A stretch of DNA of 44,645 bases from Patescibacteria group bacterium (GCA_018814025.1 JAHJAM010000010.1:1-44645), one strand, 5' to 3'; shown: positions 1 to 7,251, numbered from the stretch's first letter. Made by a program: numbers and translations. Notes: generated from the letters alone by a model not told the origin.

Positions 1-153
<153 letters not shown>

Positions 154-418
154 AAATTCTATCAAAGCGATAGAACTCTGCTGATGTTGTATCCAAATAT
201 AATTTGAATGGAATATCCCGCTTTTACCGAAGTAATCGCGAGATCCTGCTTTATAAAGCAGGAAACGTTGCAATCACACAATTGACAATTTGTGTGATGA
301 ATTTCGAGATCTCTGCTGCTGAGGCAGAGTCTCATTGTTAGGCTCATTAAATTGTTAATGTCCCTTGGCTATTTTTTGACTTGGCTTAGCCAAAATTCAA
401 AAATTCACCAGTGCGAGC
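154..418 (-). other. 16S rRNA leader with processing-type hairpins
   Basis: This gene-free stretch lies between the rRNA promoter and the 16S 5' end. It holds three clear inverted repeats: a TTCTATC/GATAGAA stem close to the mature end (about 157-178), a perfect CCTGCTTTATAAAGCAGG palindrome (245-262), and a TCACACAA/TTGTGTGA stem with one bulge (about 274-299). Such stems are expected in pre-rRNA leaders as RNase III or maturation sites. The role is inferred. The one open frame here (162-347) has no family resemblance and is ignored. Confidence 0.6.
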
Positions 419-447
419 ATTTTATAGTAAGCCCTAAAACCTGTCAA
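419..447 (-). promoter_or_regulatory. rRNA operon promoter
   Basis: On the minus strand a perfect -35 TTGACA (447-442) is followed by a 17-nt spacer and a -10 TAAAAT (424-419). Predicted transcription start is about 412, giving a leader of about 260 nt before 16S. Confidence 0.8.
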
Positions 448-519
448 CAGGAGTCTTGGGGATAGCCGCGCATCGTTTTTTACTGAAAAATATGGTGTTT
501 TAGGCCTGTTGGTATCGGA

Positions 520-548
520 TTGACAAAACCCATATTTTTTGCTATATT
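520..548 (+). promoter_or_regulatory. khpA promoter
   Basis: TTGACA at 520-525, exactly 17 nt, then TATATT at 543-548. Predicted start is about 555, leaving an 80-nt leader that contains AGGAGG at 580-585. Confidence 0.7.
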
Positions 549-634
549 AACTTCAACGTTAGTGCCGTTCCCTAACCTCAGGAGGGGTGGTCGACAGGCA
601 GGGGCCTAACTATAATACAGTTCGACTAACCGTA

Positions 635-964
635 ATGAATGTTATGGAATCTGATCAGCAGTTTGTTGAATACTTGGTGAAAGCCATTGTCAACCATCCT
701 GATGAGGTTAAGACCGAACGCAGCGTGGACGAGCGTGGTGTGCTCATCACCCTTCACGTTAAGCCAGAAGACATGGGTTATGTCATCGGCCGACAAGGCC
801 AGACTGCTCGTGCCATCCGCACCCTTTTGAAGATCGTGGGCGCCAAAAACGATGCTCGCGTCAACTTCAAAATCCACGAACCGGAAGGTTCAACTCGCGG
901 CCCTCGCCGTGAAGCCATGGAGTCAAGTGCAGATGAGGCTTCGGTCGACGATCTCGGGATCTAA
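635..964 (+). CDS. khpA: KH-domain RNA-binding protein KhpA
   Basis: Small single-KH protein of the KhpA/YlqC family, an RNA chaperone-like factor that in Firmicutes works with KhpB on RNA and cell-envelope control. The KH core with its GxxG loop (VIGRQGQTARAIR) is clear, and a charged tail of about 25 residues follows. Family members begin a few residues before the FVEYLVKAIV helix, so the start is placed at ATG 635 (ATG 644 is equally possible). A GTG at 587 would extend the frame, but it lies only one base after AGGAGG, too close to use it. The gene sits directly upstream of trmD; in many bacteria the same neighbourhood is rpsP-khpA-rimM-trmD. No rimM is seen here. Confidence 0.85.
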   Translation: MNVMESDQQFVEYLVKAIVNHPDEVKTERSVDERGVLITLHVKPEDMGYVIGRQGQTARAIRTLLKIVGAKNDARVNFKIHEPEGSTRGPRREAMESSADEASVDDLGI

Positions 965-974
965 AAGAAAATTG

Positions 975-1009
975 AAAACCAACCACAGCGAAAGCCCTGG
1001 TTGGTTTTT
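975..1009 (+). terminator. Terminator after khpA
   Basis: AAAACCAACCA (975-985) pairs with TGGTTGGTTTT (998-1008), followed by further T. It lies 11 nt after the khpA stop and just upstream of trmD. Confidence 0.7.
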
Positions 1010-1023
1010 GTTTACACTCGTAC

Positions 1024-1029
1024 TACAAT
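1024..1029 (+). promoter_or_regulatory. Possible -10 box for leaderless trmD
   Basis: TACAAT ends six bases before the trmD ATG, and no SD is present. A start at or beside the ATG is predicted. The -35 region (TTGGTT, 1001-1006) is weak and overlaps the khpA terminator. Confidence 0.4.
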
Positions 1030-1035
1030 ATATCT

Positions 1036-1701
1036 ATGATTAAACAATTCGACATTATCACCATCTTTCCAGAAACTATCGAGCCTTATGCCCAGGCTTC
1101 GATTTTAGGTCGGGCGCAAAAAAATAAGCTGATCAAAATTCAAGCTCACCAACTTCGAAAATGGACATCTGACAAGCATCATACGGTTGATGACACGCCT
1201 TACGGCGGGGGAGCCGGCATGGTTATGAAAGTCGAGCCTTTTGACAGAGCTGTAGAGAAAATAAGATGCAAAGGTTGCAAAGGGGGCAAAGGTAAAACCC
1301 GAGTAATTCTTACTTCCGCTTCCGGCAGGCCTTTTACCCAAAAAGACGCAAGACGATTGGCTAAATATGATCAGCTAATTTTCTTGTGCGGCCGCTACGA
1401 AGGCGTAGACGCGCGCGTGGAAGAAAAAATCGCGGACGAATCTTTTTCGGTCGGGGAGTACGTGCTAACCGGCGGAGAATTGCCAGCGCTTATTATGACC
1501 GACGCCATTGCGAGGCTTATTCCCGGCGTCTTGGGTTCCAAAGAGTCGCTCGAGACCGAATCCTATGACTCCGATTTTCTCGAATACCCGCAATACACCA
1601 AACCAGAAATATATAAGAAGCTGAAAGTTCCCGAGGTCCTCCTCTCCGGCGATCATAAGAAGATCGCACAGTGGCGCGAGCAACAAATGAAATGCAAATA
1701 A
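1036..1701 (+). CDS. trmD: tRNA (guanine-N1)-methyltransferase TrmD
   Basis: Methylates G37 next to the anticodon of tRNAs reading CNN codons, using S-adenosylmethionine, which prevents +1 frameshifting. The 221-residue length is close to the usual 230-250. The N-terminal IITIFPE segment, the HHTVDDTPYGGGAGMVMK stretch and the trefoil-knot SAM site (CGRYEGVDARVEE, then SVGEYVLTGGELPA) are all present. The start at 1036 agrees with the family N-terminus. There is no SD; a -10-like TACAAT lies six bases upstream. trmD converges with rpsP and shares a terminator with it. Confidence 0.97.
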   Translation: MIKQFDIITIFPETIEPYAQASILGRAQKNKLIKIQAHQLRKWTSDKHHTVDDTPYGGGAGMVMKVEPFDRAVEKIRCKGCKGGKGKTRVILTSASGRPFTQKDARRLAKYDQLIFLCGRYEGVDARVEEKIADESFSVGEYVLTGGELPALIMTDAIARLIPGVLGSKESLETESYDSDFLEYPQYTKPEIYKKLKVPEVLLSGDHKKIAQWREQQMKCK

Positions 1702-1704
1702 TCA

Positions 1705-1732
1705 AAAACCACCGAGCGGACTCGATGGTTTT
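1705..1732. terminator. Bidirectional terminator between trmD and rpsP
   Basis: AAAACCACCGAG (1705-1716) and CTCGATGGTTTT (1721-1732) form a 12-bp stem with one mismatch. A and T runs on both sides let it serve both convergent genes. Confidence 0.75.
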
Positions 1733-1735
1733 ATC

Positions 1736-2269
1736 TTATCCTGTTTGTTTCTCTTCGGCCGGTGCTTCTTCTTTCGCTTCTTCTTTTGGCTCTTCAGCCG
1801 GCTTTTCTTCAGTCGCTGGCGCTGCTTCCGCGGCCTTGGCCGCTTCTTCGGCCGCGGCTTTTTCAGCCGCTTCGGCTTCGGCCTTGGCCTTGGCTTCTTC
1901 TTCGGCTTTCAGTTTGGCCTCTTCAGCTTTGGCTTTGGCTTCGGCTTCCTTGGCTTTATTTTCTTCTTCCTTTTTAACGGTTTTTTCGCGTCGCGAATCG
2001 CTAATAGTGCTAACATTGCGCTTTTTGCCTTCCACGATTTTGTGTTCCACCAACAGGTTCCAAACCGTGTCCGTGGCTTCGGCGCCTTTGGACAGCCAGT
2101 GCTTGACCCGGTCCGCCTTGACCACGAATTCCTTGGGTTGGCGCTTGGGGTTGTAATGGCCGAGGATCTCGGTCACTTTGGCCCACGGGTCGCGCTGTTT
2201 GGGCATGACCACGATGCGGTAGCTGGGCGCGTTCTTGGTGCCCACGCGTGATAATCGAATTGATAACAT
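1736..2269 (-). CDS. rpsP: 30S ribosomal protein S16 with long Ala/Glu/Lys tail
   Basis: Small-subunit protein that stabilises 16S folding. Residues 1-80 match S16 (MLSIRLSRVGTKNAPSYRIVV, then DPWAKVTEILGHYNP). The usual length is about 80-100 residues. Here a further 80 residues form a low-complexity Ala/Glu/Lys helix ending in a Pro-rich acidic stretch. The repetitive tail creates long open frames on the other strand, which are not genes. A strong promoter lies upstream (2320-2348) with a leader of about 45 nt and no SD. The tail is probably an exposed extension on the ribosome, a feature seen in several ribosomal proteins of this window. Confidence 0.95.
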   Translation of the reverse strand: MLSIRLSRVGTKNAPSYRIVVMPKQRDPWAKVTEILGHYNPKRQPKEFVVKADRVKHWLSKGAEATDTVWNLLVEHKIVEGKKRNVSTISDSRREKTVKKEEENKAKEAEAKAKAEEAKLKAEEEAKAKAEAEAAEKAAAEEAAKAAEAAPATEEKPAEEPKEEAKEEAPAEEKQTG

Positions 2270-2288
2270 AGTAATTTTAGATACTGAT

Positions 2289-2308
2289 CAAATTATGAGC
2301 GTAATTTG
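2289..2308 (-). promoter_or_regulatory. Hairpin in the rpsP mRNA leader
   Basis: CAAATTA and TAATTTG form a perfect 7-bp stem with a 6-nt loop between the predicted start of transcription (about 2313) and the rpsP ATG. It could be a regulatory element for S16 synthesis; this is inference only. Confidence 0.35.
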
Positions 2309-2319
2309 ACGGTGCTGGG

Positions 2320-2348
2320 AGTATAGGAAAATACAGTCCAATTGTCAA
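2320..2348 (-). promoter_or_regulatory. rpsP promoter
   Basis: Minus strand: TTGACA (2348-2343), 17 nt, TATACT (2325-2320). It is one of the best promoter matches in the window and overlaps the 3' end of hicA. Confidence 0.8.
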
Positions 2349-2572
2349 TCCATCCTCAATTCGTCGTATTCTTCAACGGTAATTTGGGTATCATGCAAAA
2401 TTTTCCTAAGAAGCCCCTTGCTCAGCTCTCGATTATGCATCGGTACAACCGTGGTTCGGCCGTCCTGATGCATAAAAAATACGTGAGACCCTTCGGTATC
2501 ACGTTCTGCAAAACCTAGCTTTATCAAGATTTTTGCCAATCGCTTTGGTTTGATCGGAACCAACTTAGGCAT
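2345..2572 (-). CDS. hicA: HicA-type mRNA interferase toxin
   Basis: HicA/YcfA toxins are small dsRBD-like ribonucleases that cut mRNA on the ribosome. This 75-residue protein shows the pattern of the family: an N-terminal helix (KPKRLAKILIKLGF), the catalytic GSHVFF segment and a HNRELSKGLLRKIL helix. Its ATG overlaps the end of the upstream hicB by 8 bases, the usual translationally coupled layout for antitoxin-toxin pairs. Base composition is more AT-rich than neighbouring housekeeping genes, consistent with acquisition. Confidence 0.88.
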   Translation of the reverse strand: MPKLVPIKPKRLAKILIKLGFAERDTEGSHVFFMHQDGRTTVVPMHNRELSKGLLRKILHDTQITVEEYDELRMD

Positions 2573-2789
2573 ATTTTACTTCCAGATTCTGCACTCCGAT
2601 TAATTTCGTTTTCTCAATTTCGGCAATATTAATATTGCGCAAACAAAGTGTCAGCACTTCATGCAAGTTATCGATCATTTCTTTTTGGGTTCGGCCCTCG
2701 GCATGGCAAGCCGGCACCGCGGGAATTGTGCCGATGAACATGCCGTCCTCGTCCTGCTCAATATAGGCTACGAAAGGTAATTTTTTCAT
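2565..2789 (-). CDS. hicB: HicB-like antitoxin
   Basis: This 74-residue protein has the partial RNase H-like HicB fold (FVAYIEQDEDGMFIGTIPAVPACHAEGRTQKEMIDNLHEVL). It pairs with the HicA encoded immediately downstream and should neutralise it. Many HicB proteins carry a C-terminal DNA-binding domain of about 40-60 residues for autoregulation. None is present here, so repression of the operon, if any, would need another mechanism. No clear SD is present; the start is the first ATG consistent with the family N-terminus. Confidence 0.86.
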   Translation of the reverse strand: MKKLPFVAYIEQDEDGMFIGTIPAVPACHAEGRTQKEMIDNLHEVLTLCLRNINIAEIEKTKLIGVQNLEVKYA

Positions 2790-2853
2790 ATTTATTTTCT
2801 AATCTTATCCTATACAAAAATCTCGAAAGTCGCAAATCGACCTTGACCTGACA

Positions 2854-3729
2854 CTATTTTTGACAGACAAAAATTGGATATTGATAATGTATTCGATACT
2901 GGCCATTTGACAGGCGCTCAACGCCGGTATCCCTTTTCCCGTATTTTTTCAGATAAACGGCGCACAATCCATTCGCCTTAGCTAGGTATAGTCGTTTCCG
3001 TTTTTCAATGTTTTTGATTATGCGCTGGTTGTTTTGCTTTTTCGCTTCAAGTAATTTTTGGCCATTGAACCGCTTCCATTGTTCTTCTGGCGACCAGGCG
3101 GCTGGCGAGGCATAACCCGCCAGTTTAACCGAGAGGAAACCAGCGTTTTGATGGAGTTCCAATGTTTCTTTAATTGATGTCCAATGGTATTTACCAGTTC
3201 CCGCCCGGCTAAGTTCCGTTAGGTTGACTATTTCCGACCGCAATCTACAATTTATCTCTGTGCCAGAACTAACTTGATGGATGAACCACCCCCCCATTCT
3301 TAGTGATTGAACCGCATTCTTGAGAATTCCAAGTTGTTCCCCTCGCTGATTATAATGCAGGACAGCTCGCATTGTGATCAGATCCAAATTAGCAAACTGA
3401 CAGGAATGGATATTACATAATTTAGTTTTCAAACCTCGTTTTTTTGCTTCATACAAAAACACTGGGTTTGCATCAGCGACTGATGTTGTTACTTGATGAT
3501 TGTGCCCCACTAACCATTCACTGACATATCCAGCCAACACACCGGGCCCGCCGCCAAAATCAACGTAATTAATTTTTTGTGGCAACTTTCTATTAATTGG
3601 TTTAAGTCCAACATCGACAAAACATTTTAGGTTGAGTTTCTTCGAGAAATACGAACTATGCACTTTGGTAATATCAACTTTCGATGCAAGATCCGCTTGG
3701 GTGCCAACTGATTTTTTGACTCGTTTCAT
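2854..3729 (-). CDS. Class I SAM-dependent methyltransferase
   Basis: A 291-residue protein with a Rossmann-type methyltransferase core. Motif I is VDFGGGPGVLAGY (about residues 57-69), an acidic second strand follows (SVADANPVFL), and a LDLITMRAVLHY segment fits motif IV. The N-terminus is basic and the C-terminus (about 90 residues) carries a Lys-rich helix and an aromatic tail. The substrate is not recognisable. The ATG lies 5 nt after the smc stop, so it is probably cotranscribed with smc. Its AT-rich composition differs from smc and resembles the adjacent hicBA pair, suggesting that the three genes arrived together. Confidence 0.7.
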   Translation of the reverse strand: MKRVKKSVGTQADLASKVDITKVHSSYFSKKLNLKCFVDVGLKPINRKLPQKINYVDFGGGPGVLAGYVSEWLVGHNHQVTTSVADANPVFLYEAKKRGLKTKLCNIHSCQFANLDLITMRAVLHYNQRGEQLGILKNAVQSLRMGGWFIHQVSSGTEINCRLRSEIVNLTELSRAGTGKYHWTSIKETLELHQNAGFLSVKLAGYASPAAWSPEEQWKRFNGQKLLEAKKQNNQRIIKNIEKRKRLYLAKANGLCAVYLKKYGKRDTGVERLSNGQYRIHYQYPIFVCQK

Positions 3730-3734
3730 ACAGA

Positions 3735-5780
3735 TTAGCGTCTGGCCGTGGCCGTTTCTTCAATCTCCTCCAGCTTCACGGCCAAGAGATTAGAAATACC
3801 TTCATCAGTAATTGTCACCCCGTAAAGCATATCAGCACTTTCCATGGTGGCACGATTATGAGTCACGATGATGAACTGTGAGAGTTTCGCCAGCTCTTTG
3901 ATGATTTGCGCGAAGCGGTAAGTATTAGCTTCGTCCAGTGCCGCATCCACCTCATCCAGCAAAACAAACGGGCTCGGATTCACGGCCATGATCGCGGAGA
4001 TCAGAGCAATCGAAGTCATGGCTCGTTCTCCGCCTGATAACAAATTCAAAGCTTTCATTTTTTTGCCCGGCGGCGTGGCTTGAATATCAATGCCCACCAC
4101 CCGGTCCTCGCGCTCCTGGACGCGTTTCTTAATCGCCTCAATCGAAGTGTCTTCCTCATGTTCCTCGCGCGCTTCCTCGGCCGTGTCATCGCCCACGCGG
4201 TCTGGTGTCACTTCAATTTCAGTTTCCACTTCTTCTTTAGTCATTTTCACCAATGAGCAAGTGCCGCCGCCAAACAAGATCTTAAAGAATTTCTGGAATT
4301 CCTTGTTGATTTCTTTAAAAGCTTTTTCGGATTGATCCTGAATTTTCTCATCTAGCTCATCGATAATTTTCTCCGTGGATTTAATAGCTTGATGCAAATC
4401 CTTCACTTGCGTATCCAAGAACTCAAAGCGCTTTTCCGTTTCTTCATATTCTTGAATGATCTCCGGATCAATGCCGCCGATCAATTCCAGCTTATAGCGC
4501 AAGCGCTGGATTTCCGGGTATAAAGCATTCGTATCAGCAAACTTATTAATTCGTTTGACTTTGACCAAATCCGCTTGGTCTTTCATTTGTTCCTTGATTT
4601 CCCGGTCCAAGTTCTGCTGGCGCTCTTCCAAACGCGCCAATTCAATGGCTAATTCATTGCGCCGATTTTCCAAGAGATGCAATTGTGATTGTTTGTCTCG
4701 CAGTTCGCGCTGAACATCAAACAACTCAGTCCGCGTTTCTTTTTCCTTAGCCGCGTAATCTGTCATTTCCTGATCGATCTTCGAAAGCTCGCCGTCTATC
4801 TGTCTGATCTGACCCTCAAGTTCCTTAATCCGACTCACCAATTTGGGATCCGGTTTGATATCTTCCGGCGCCGGCCTTTGCAATCGACCAAGCAGTTTCT
4901 CCGATCGAGATAAGACACCATCAATTAGCTCCTTTAGCTCTTCTAGCTCCTTTAGCTCCTTGACCCCCGCCACTTTCTTTAAAAGATTCTTCTGATCGCC
5001 TGTGACCCCTTGCAGTTCATTGATAATCTGATTCAAAGGCAAGGGCGCCCAATTGGCTTGGGCTCGGACTTTATTCAGTTCAATCTGTTTTTGCGCTTCG
5101 AAAAATTCATCCCGCAGCCGAGCCTTGGCTCGCTGCTTGTCCCGGTACTCTTTTTGCATGGCAATCATCCGATCATCCGGACCGCCGGTCTGCTGTTTTT
5201 CAAAAGTCTCGACTTTGCTTTCCATTTTTTTCAATCCATCGGCTACGTCAGTGGCTTCTTGATGAACTTTCCCGTGCCGTCCTTTCACATCCTCGAGTTG
5301 ATCCGCCAATTGCCACCAAAGCGTGCCGTAATATTCCGTCTCCATTTCTCGCAAAGTCTGCTCGACCGCCTCGCGCTTTTCCAAACGGGAAACCTGGCGC
5401 TTTAAACTGCGCAAGCGCGGTTCGATTTCTCCCAGCAGCATTTCCACTTCGGTCAAATTCTCGTAAGTCCGCTTCAGCTTCAGCATAGCCTCATGGCGTT
5501 TCAATTGAAATTGCTTCACGCCCGTGGCATCGTCAAAAAAAGCCTTTCGCTCTTCCGGGCTGGAAATTAAAATATGATCCACCATGCCTTGGCCGATCAC
5601 CGAATACGAGCGCTGGCCCACATTGGCCTGCGCTAACAGCAATTGGATATCAGATAATCTTGCCTTAGTCTCATTCAATAAATAACCGCTTTCTCCGTCG
5701 CGATACAAACGACGCGTAATCGTGACCTGCGAATACTCAATCGGCATGGCGCGATCCTCATTGTTTAAAGTGATGGACAC
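3735..5780 (-). CDS. smc: SMC ATPase, main part (downstream of frameshift)
   Basis: Chromosome segregation and condensation ATPase. This 681-codon frame holds everything after the first 85 residues: Q-loop region (YSVIGQGMVDHIL), two coiled-coil arms, ABC signature (LNLLSGGERAMTSIAL), Walker B (FVLLDEVDAALDEAN) and the switch His (FIIVTHNRATM). Joined to the fragment at 5765-6034 it gives about 765 residues, whereas typical SMCs have 1100-1200. The missing part is the apex: between the two arms there is only a Pro-containing linker and a KELKELEELKELI repeat (about residues 240-300), with no recognisable hinge domain and no Rad50-type CxxC hook. The GTG at 5780 is an artefact of the frameshift rather than a true start. 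Confidence 0.9.
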   Translation of the reverse strand: MSITLNNEDRAMPIEYSQVTITRRLYRDGESGYLLNETKARLSDIQLLLAQANVGQRSYSVIGQGMVDHILISSPEERKAFFDDATGVKQFQLKRHEAMLKLKRTYENLTEVEMLLGEIEPRLRSLKRQVSRLEKREAVEQTLREMETEYYGTLWWQLADQLEDVKGRHGKVHQEATDVADGLKKMESKVETFEKQQTGGPDDRMIAMQKEYRDKQRAKARLRDEFFEAQKQIELNKVRAQANWAPLPLNQIINELQGVTGDQKNLLKKVAGVKELKELEELKELIDGVLSRSEKLLGRLQRPAPEDIKPDPKLVSRIKELEGQIRQIDGELSKIDQEMTDYAAKEKETRTELFDVQRELRDKQSQLHLLENRRNELAIELARLEERQQNLDREIKEQMKDQADLVKVKRINKFADTNALYPEIQRLRYKLELIGGIDPEIIQEYEETEKRFEFLDTQVKDLHQAIKSTEKIIDELDEKIQDQSEKAFKEINKEFQKFFKILFGGGTCSLVKMTKEEVETEIEVTPDRVGDDTAEEAREEHEEDTSIEAIKKRVQEREDRVVGIDIQATPPGKKMKALNLLSGGERAMTSIALISAIMAVNPSPFVLLDEVDAALDEANTYRFAQIIKELAKLSQFIIVTHNRATMESADMLYGVTITDEGISNLLAVKLEEIEETATARR

Positions 5781-6034
5781 TTCCGCGAAACCGGACCGGC
5801 CTTGCCTTCGGCTCCGGAAAAAATTACATCCTCGGATTTCTTGCCGCGCAAAAGTTTGAGTGATTGCTCGCCCAGAACCCAGCGGACCGCATCTGCCAAG
5901 TTTGACTTGCCCGAACCATTGGGCCCGACAATCACCGTAGTTTTATAAAAATTTGTACTTGGTGCCGGGAATGATAAAACGCTCTTTTTGGCAAAAGTCT
6001 TAAAGCCTTGGACTTCGAGTTTTTCGATAAACAT
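5765..6034 (-). CDS. smc: SMC ATPase, N-terminal fragment (upstream of frameshift)
   Basis: Encodes the SMC N-terminus with an FIEKLEVQGFKTF strand and Walker A GPNGSGKSN (about residues 38-46), followed by ADAVRWVLGEQS. After residue 81 the frame turns to nonsense (AGPVSRKCPSL) and stops. Inserting one C/G in the GGCC run near 5798-5802 restores KARSGFAEVSITLNN, the canonical SMC sequence, and joins this frame to the next. A single-base deletion, real or a sequencing error, is therefore very likely. The ATG is preceded by an extended -10 box with no SD. Confidence 0.9.
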   Translation of the reverse strand: MFIEKLEVQGFKTFAKKSVLSFPAPSTNFYKTTVIVGPNGSGKSNLADAVRWVLGEQSLKLLRGKKSEDVIFSGAEGKAGPVSRKCPSL

Positions 6035-6043
6035 AGCCGCTCT

Positions 6044-6052
6044 ATTATATCA
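6044..6052 (-). promoter_or_regulatory. smc extended -10 promoter
   Basis: Minus strand TGATATAAT: a TGn extension directly before a perfect TATAAT (6049-6044). The ATG starts nine bases later at 6034, so the mRNA leader should be only about 2-4 nt. No convincing -35 is seen. Confidence 0.55.
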
Positions 6053-6055
6053 CAA

Positions 6056-6082
6056 TTGACACTCAGCGTTTTCTACTATAAG
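6056..6082 (+). promoter_or_regulatory. nrnA promoter, divergent from smc
   Basis: TTGACA at 6056-6061 and TATAAG at 6077-6082 with a rather short 15-nt spacer. It overlaps the smc promoter back to back. Confidence 0.45.
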
Positions 6083-6121
6083 GTATTCGGTCGTTTTGAA
6101 TTCTAGCATATTCAGACCGCT

Positions 6122-7141
6122 ATGCAATCCTATATTCATCGCCAAATTCACGAGGAACTCTTGAAGGCCAAGCACCCGGTCTTGATTTCGGATGAGCGCA
6201 TTGACGGTGATTCCCTGGGTTCTTCCTTGGCTATGGCCGATTACCTCAAGCGCCTGGGCCATGACATTCAGGTGTATGTGCCCAAACCCGTGCCCGAGCA
6301 ATATCACAAATTGCCGCTCATGGATTTGTGCACTGATGATCAGGCGATTTTTCAAAACGCCGATATCGATCTGGTTGCGGTGTTTGATTGTTCCGATCCC
6401 GACTATGTCTCTCGCTTGGTCGAACAGATTCCGCGCTCGGTTAAAGTGATCAATATCGACCATCACGCCACCAACCCCGGCTACGGCGACATTAACCAAG
6501 TGGTCGCCACGGCCCCGGCCGCCAGCCAAATCGTCTTCGACTTTTATCAGGAGAATAAAATCATTCCCTCCCGCGACGCCGCCACCTTAATGCTCATGGG
6601 TATTTGTTCCGATACTGGCGTTTTCACCAACGGCGCCACCAATGCCGGTTCTCTGGATGCGGGTTCGGAACTGATTCTTCGCGGCGCTCAAGTTCAAGAT
6701 ATTATTCGCCTGCTGTTCCGCAACCGCAGCGTGGAAGCCTTGCGCATTTGGGGCGCGGCTTTGGGTCGATTAGTCGAGCACCAGCCCACGGGTTTTGTTT
6801 GGACCTTTCTGACTAAGCAGGATATGGAATCAAGCGGAGTCAGCGAAGAAGAAATCGGCGGCCTTTCCAACTTTCTTTCCCTGGTCACGGATGTTGATAC
6901 CCTAATTGTTTTCCGCGACAGTATCGAGGGGGGAGTCAAAGTTAGCATGCGCACTCGCTCCGGCAACGTGGCGGAAATTGCCACGGCTTTTGGCGGTGGC
7001 GGACACATCAAAGCCGCGGGCTTCAGCCTTGACAATTCGTATTTAACCCTCAAAGATGAAACATGGGGCATCGTTCAAGACGGCCAATATGCTACAATTG
7101 AAGAGCTATTCAAGGTGAAGGTGCCGCATTTATTTAAATAA
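6122..7141 (+). CDS. nrnA: DHH-family phosphoesterase (NrnA-like oligoribonuclease / pAp phosphatase)
   Basis: Degrades short RNA oligonucleotides (or pAp) to mononucleotides, and some relatives cleave cyclic dinucleotides. The 339-residue protein has the full DHH-DHHA1 plan: DGDSLGSSL (metal ligands), VAVFDCSD, the name-giving INIDHHATN motif, GICSDTG, and the C-terminal substrate-binding GGGGHIKAAG of DHHA1. Length is normal for NrnA (about 310-340). It cannot be separated from other stand-alone DHH enzymes by sequence reading alone. There is no SD. It is followed by clpP after a 110-nt gap rich in short repeats. Confidence 0.88.
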   Translation: MQSYIHRQIHEELLKAKHPVLISDERIDGDSLGSSLAMADYLKRLGHDIQVYVPKPVPEQYHKLPLMDLCTDDQAIFQNADIDLVAVFDCSDPDYVSRLVEQIPRSVKVINIDHHATNPGYGDINQVVATAPAASQIVFDFYQENKIIPSRDAATLMLMGICSDTGVFTNGATNAGSLDAGSELILRGAQVQDIIRLLFRNRSVEALRIWGAALGRLVEHQPTGFVWTFLTKQDMESSGVSEEEIGGLSNFLSLVTDVDTLIVFRDSIEGGVKVSMRTRSGNVAEIATAFGGGGHIKAAGFSLDNSYLTLKDETWGIVQDGQYATIEELFKVKVPHLFK

Positions 7142-7251
7142 TTAAGTAGAAAGGAGAATCGGCCTTTCGGCCTCGTAGAAAGAAGAAAGTGAATTAACTT
7201 TCTACAGCGAGCAACGCGAGCCATTCTACTCTCTACTCTCTACTTTGCCCT
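7142..7251 (+). repeat. clpP leader with word repeats
   Basis: The gap before clpP is built from short related words: GTAGAAAG and its inverse CTTTCTAC (about 7176-7204), a CGGCCTTTCGGCC hairpin, and a tandem CTACTCT (about 7226-7244) ending just before the ATG. No SD and no consensus promoter were found. The GTAGAAAG stem could act as a weak terminator for nrnA. Confidence 0.5.

Noticed and set aside
162-347. 61-codon minus-strand frame in the rRNA leader
   Set aside because: It lies between the rRNA promoter and 16S, crosses leader stems and has no ribosome site.
611-616. TATAAT inside the khpA leader as a second promoter
   Set aside because: No -35 at a suitable distance (TCGACA is 14 bases away); the upstream TTGACA-N17-TATATT pair is better.
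587-634. GTG start for khpA at 587
   Set aside because: AGGAGG ends only one base before the GTG, and the extra 16 residues do not belong to the KhpA family.
1745-2251. Long plus-strand frames opposite rpsP, rich in Phe/Gly/Leu or Ser/Ala
   Set aside because: They are mirror images of the Ala/Glu/Lys-rich S16 tail codons and have no start signals or family resemblance.
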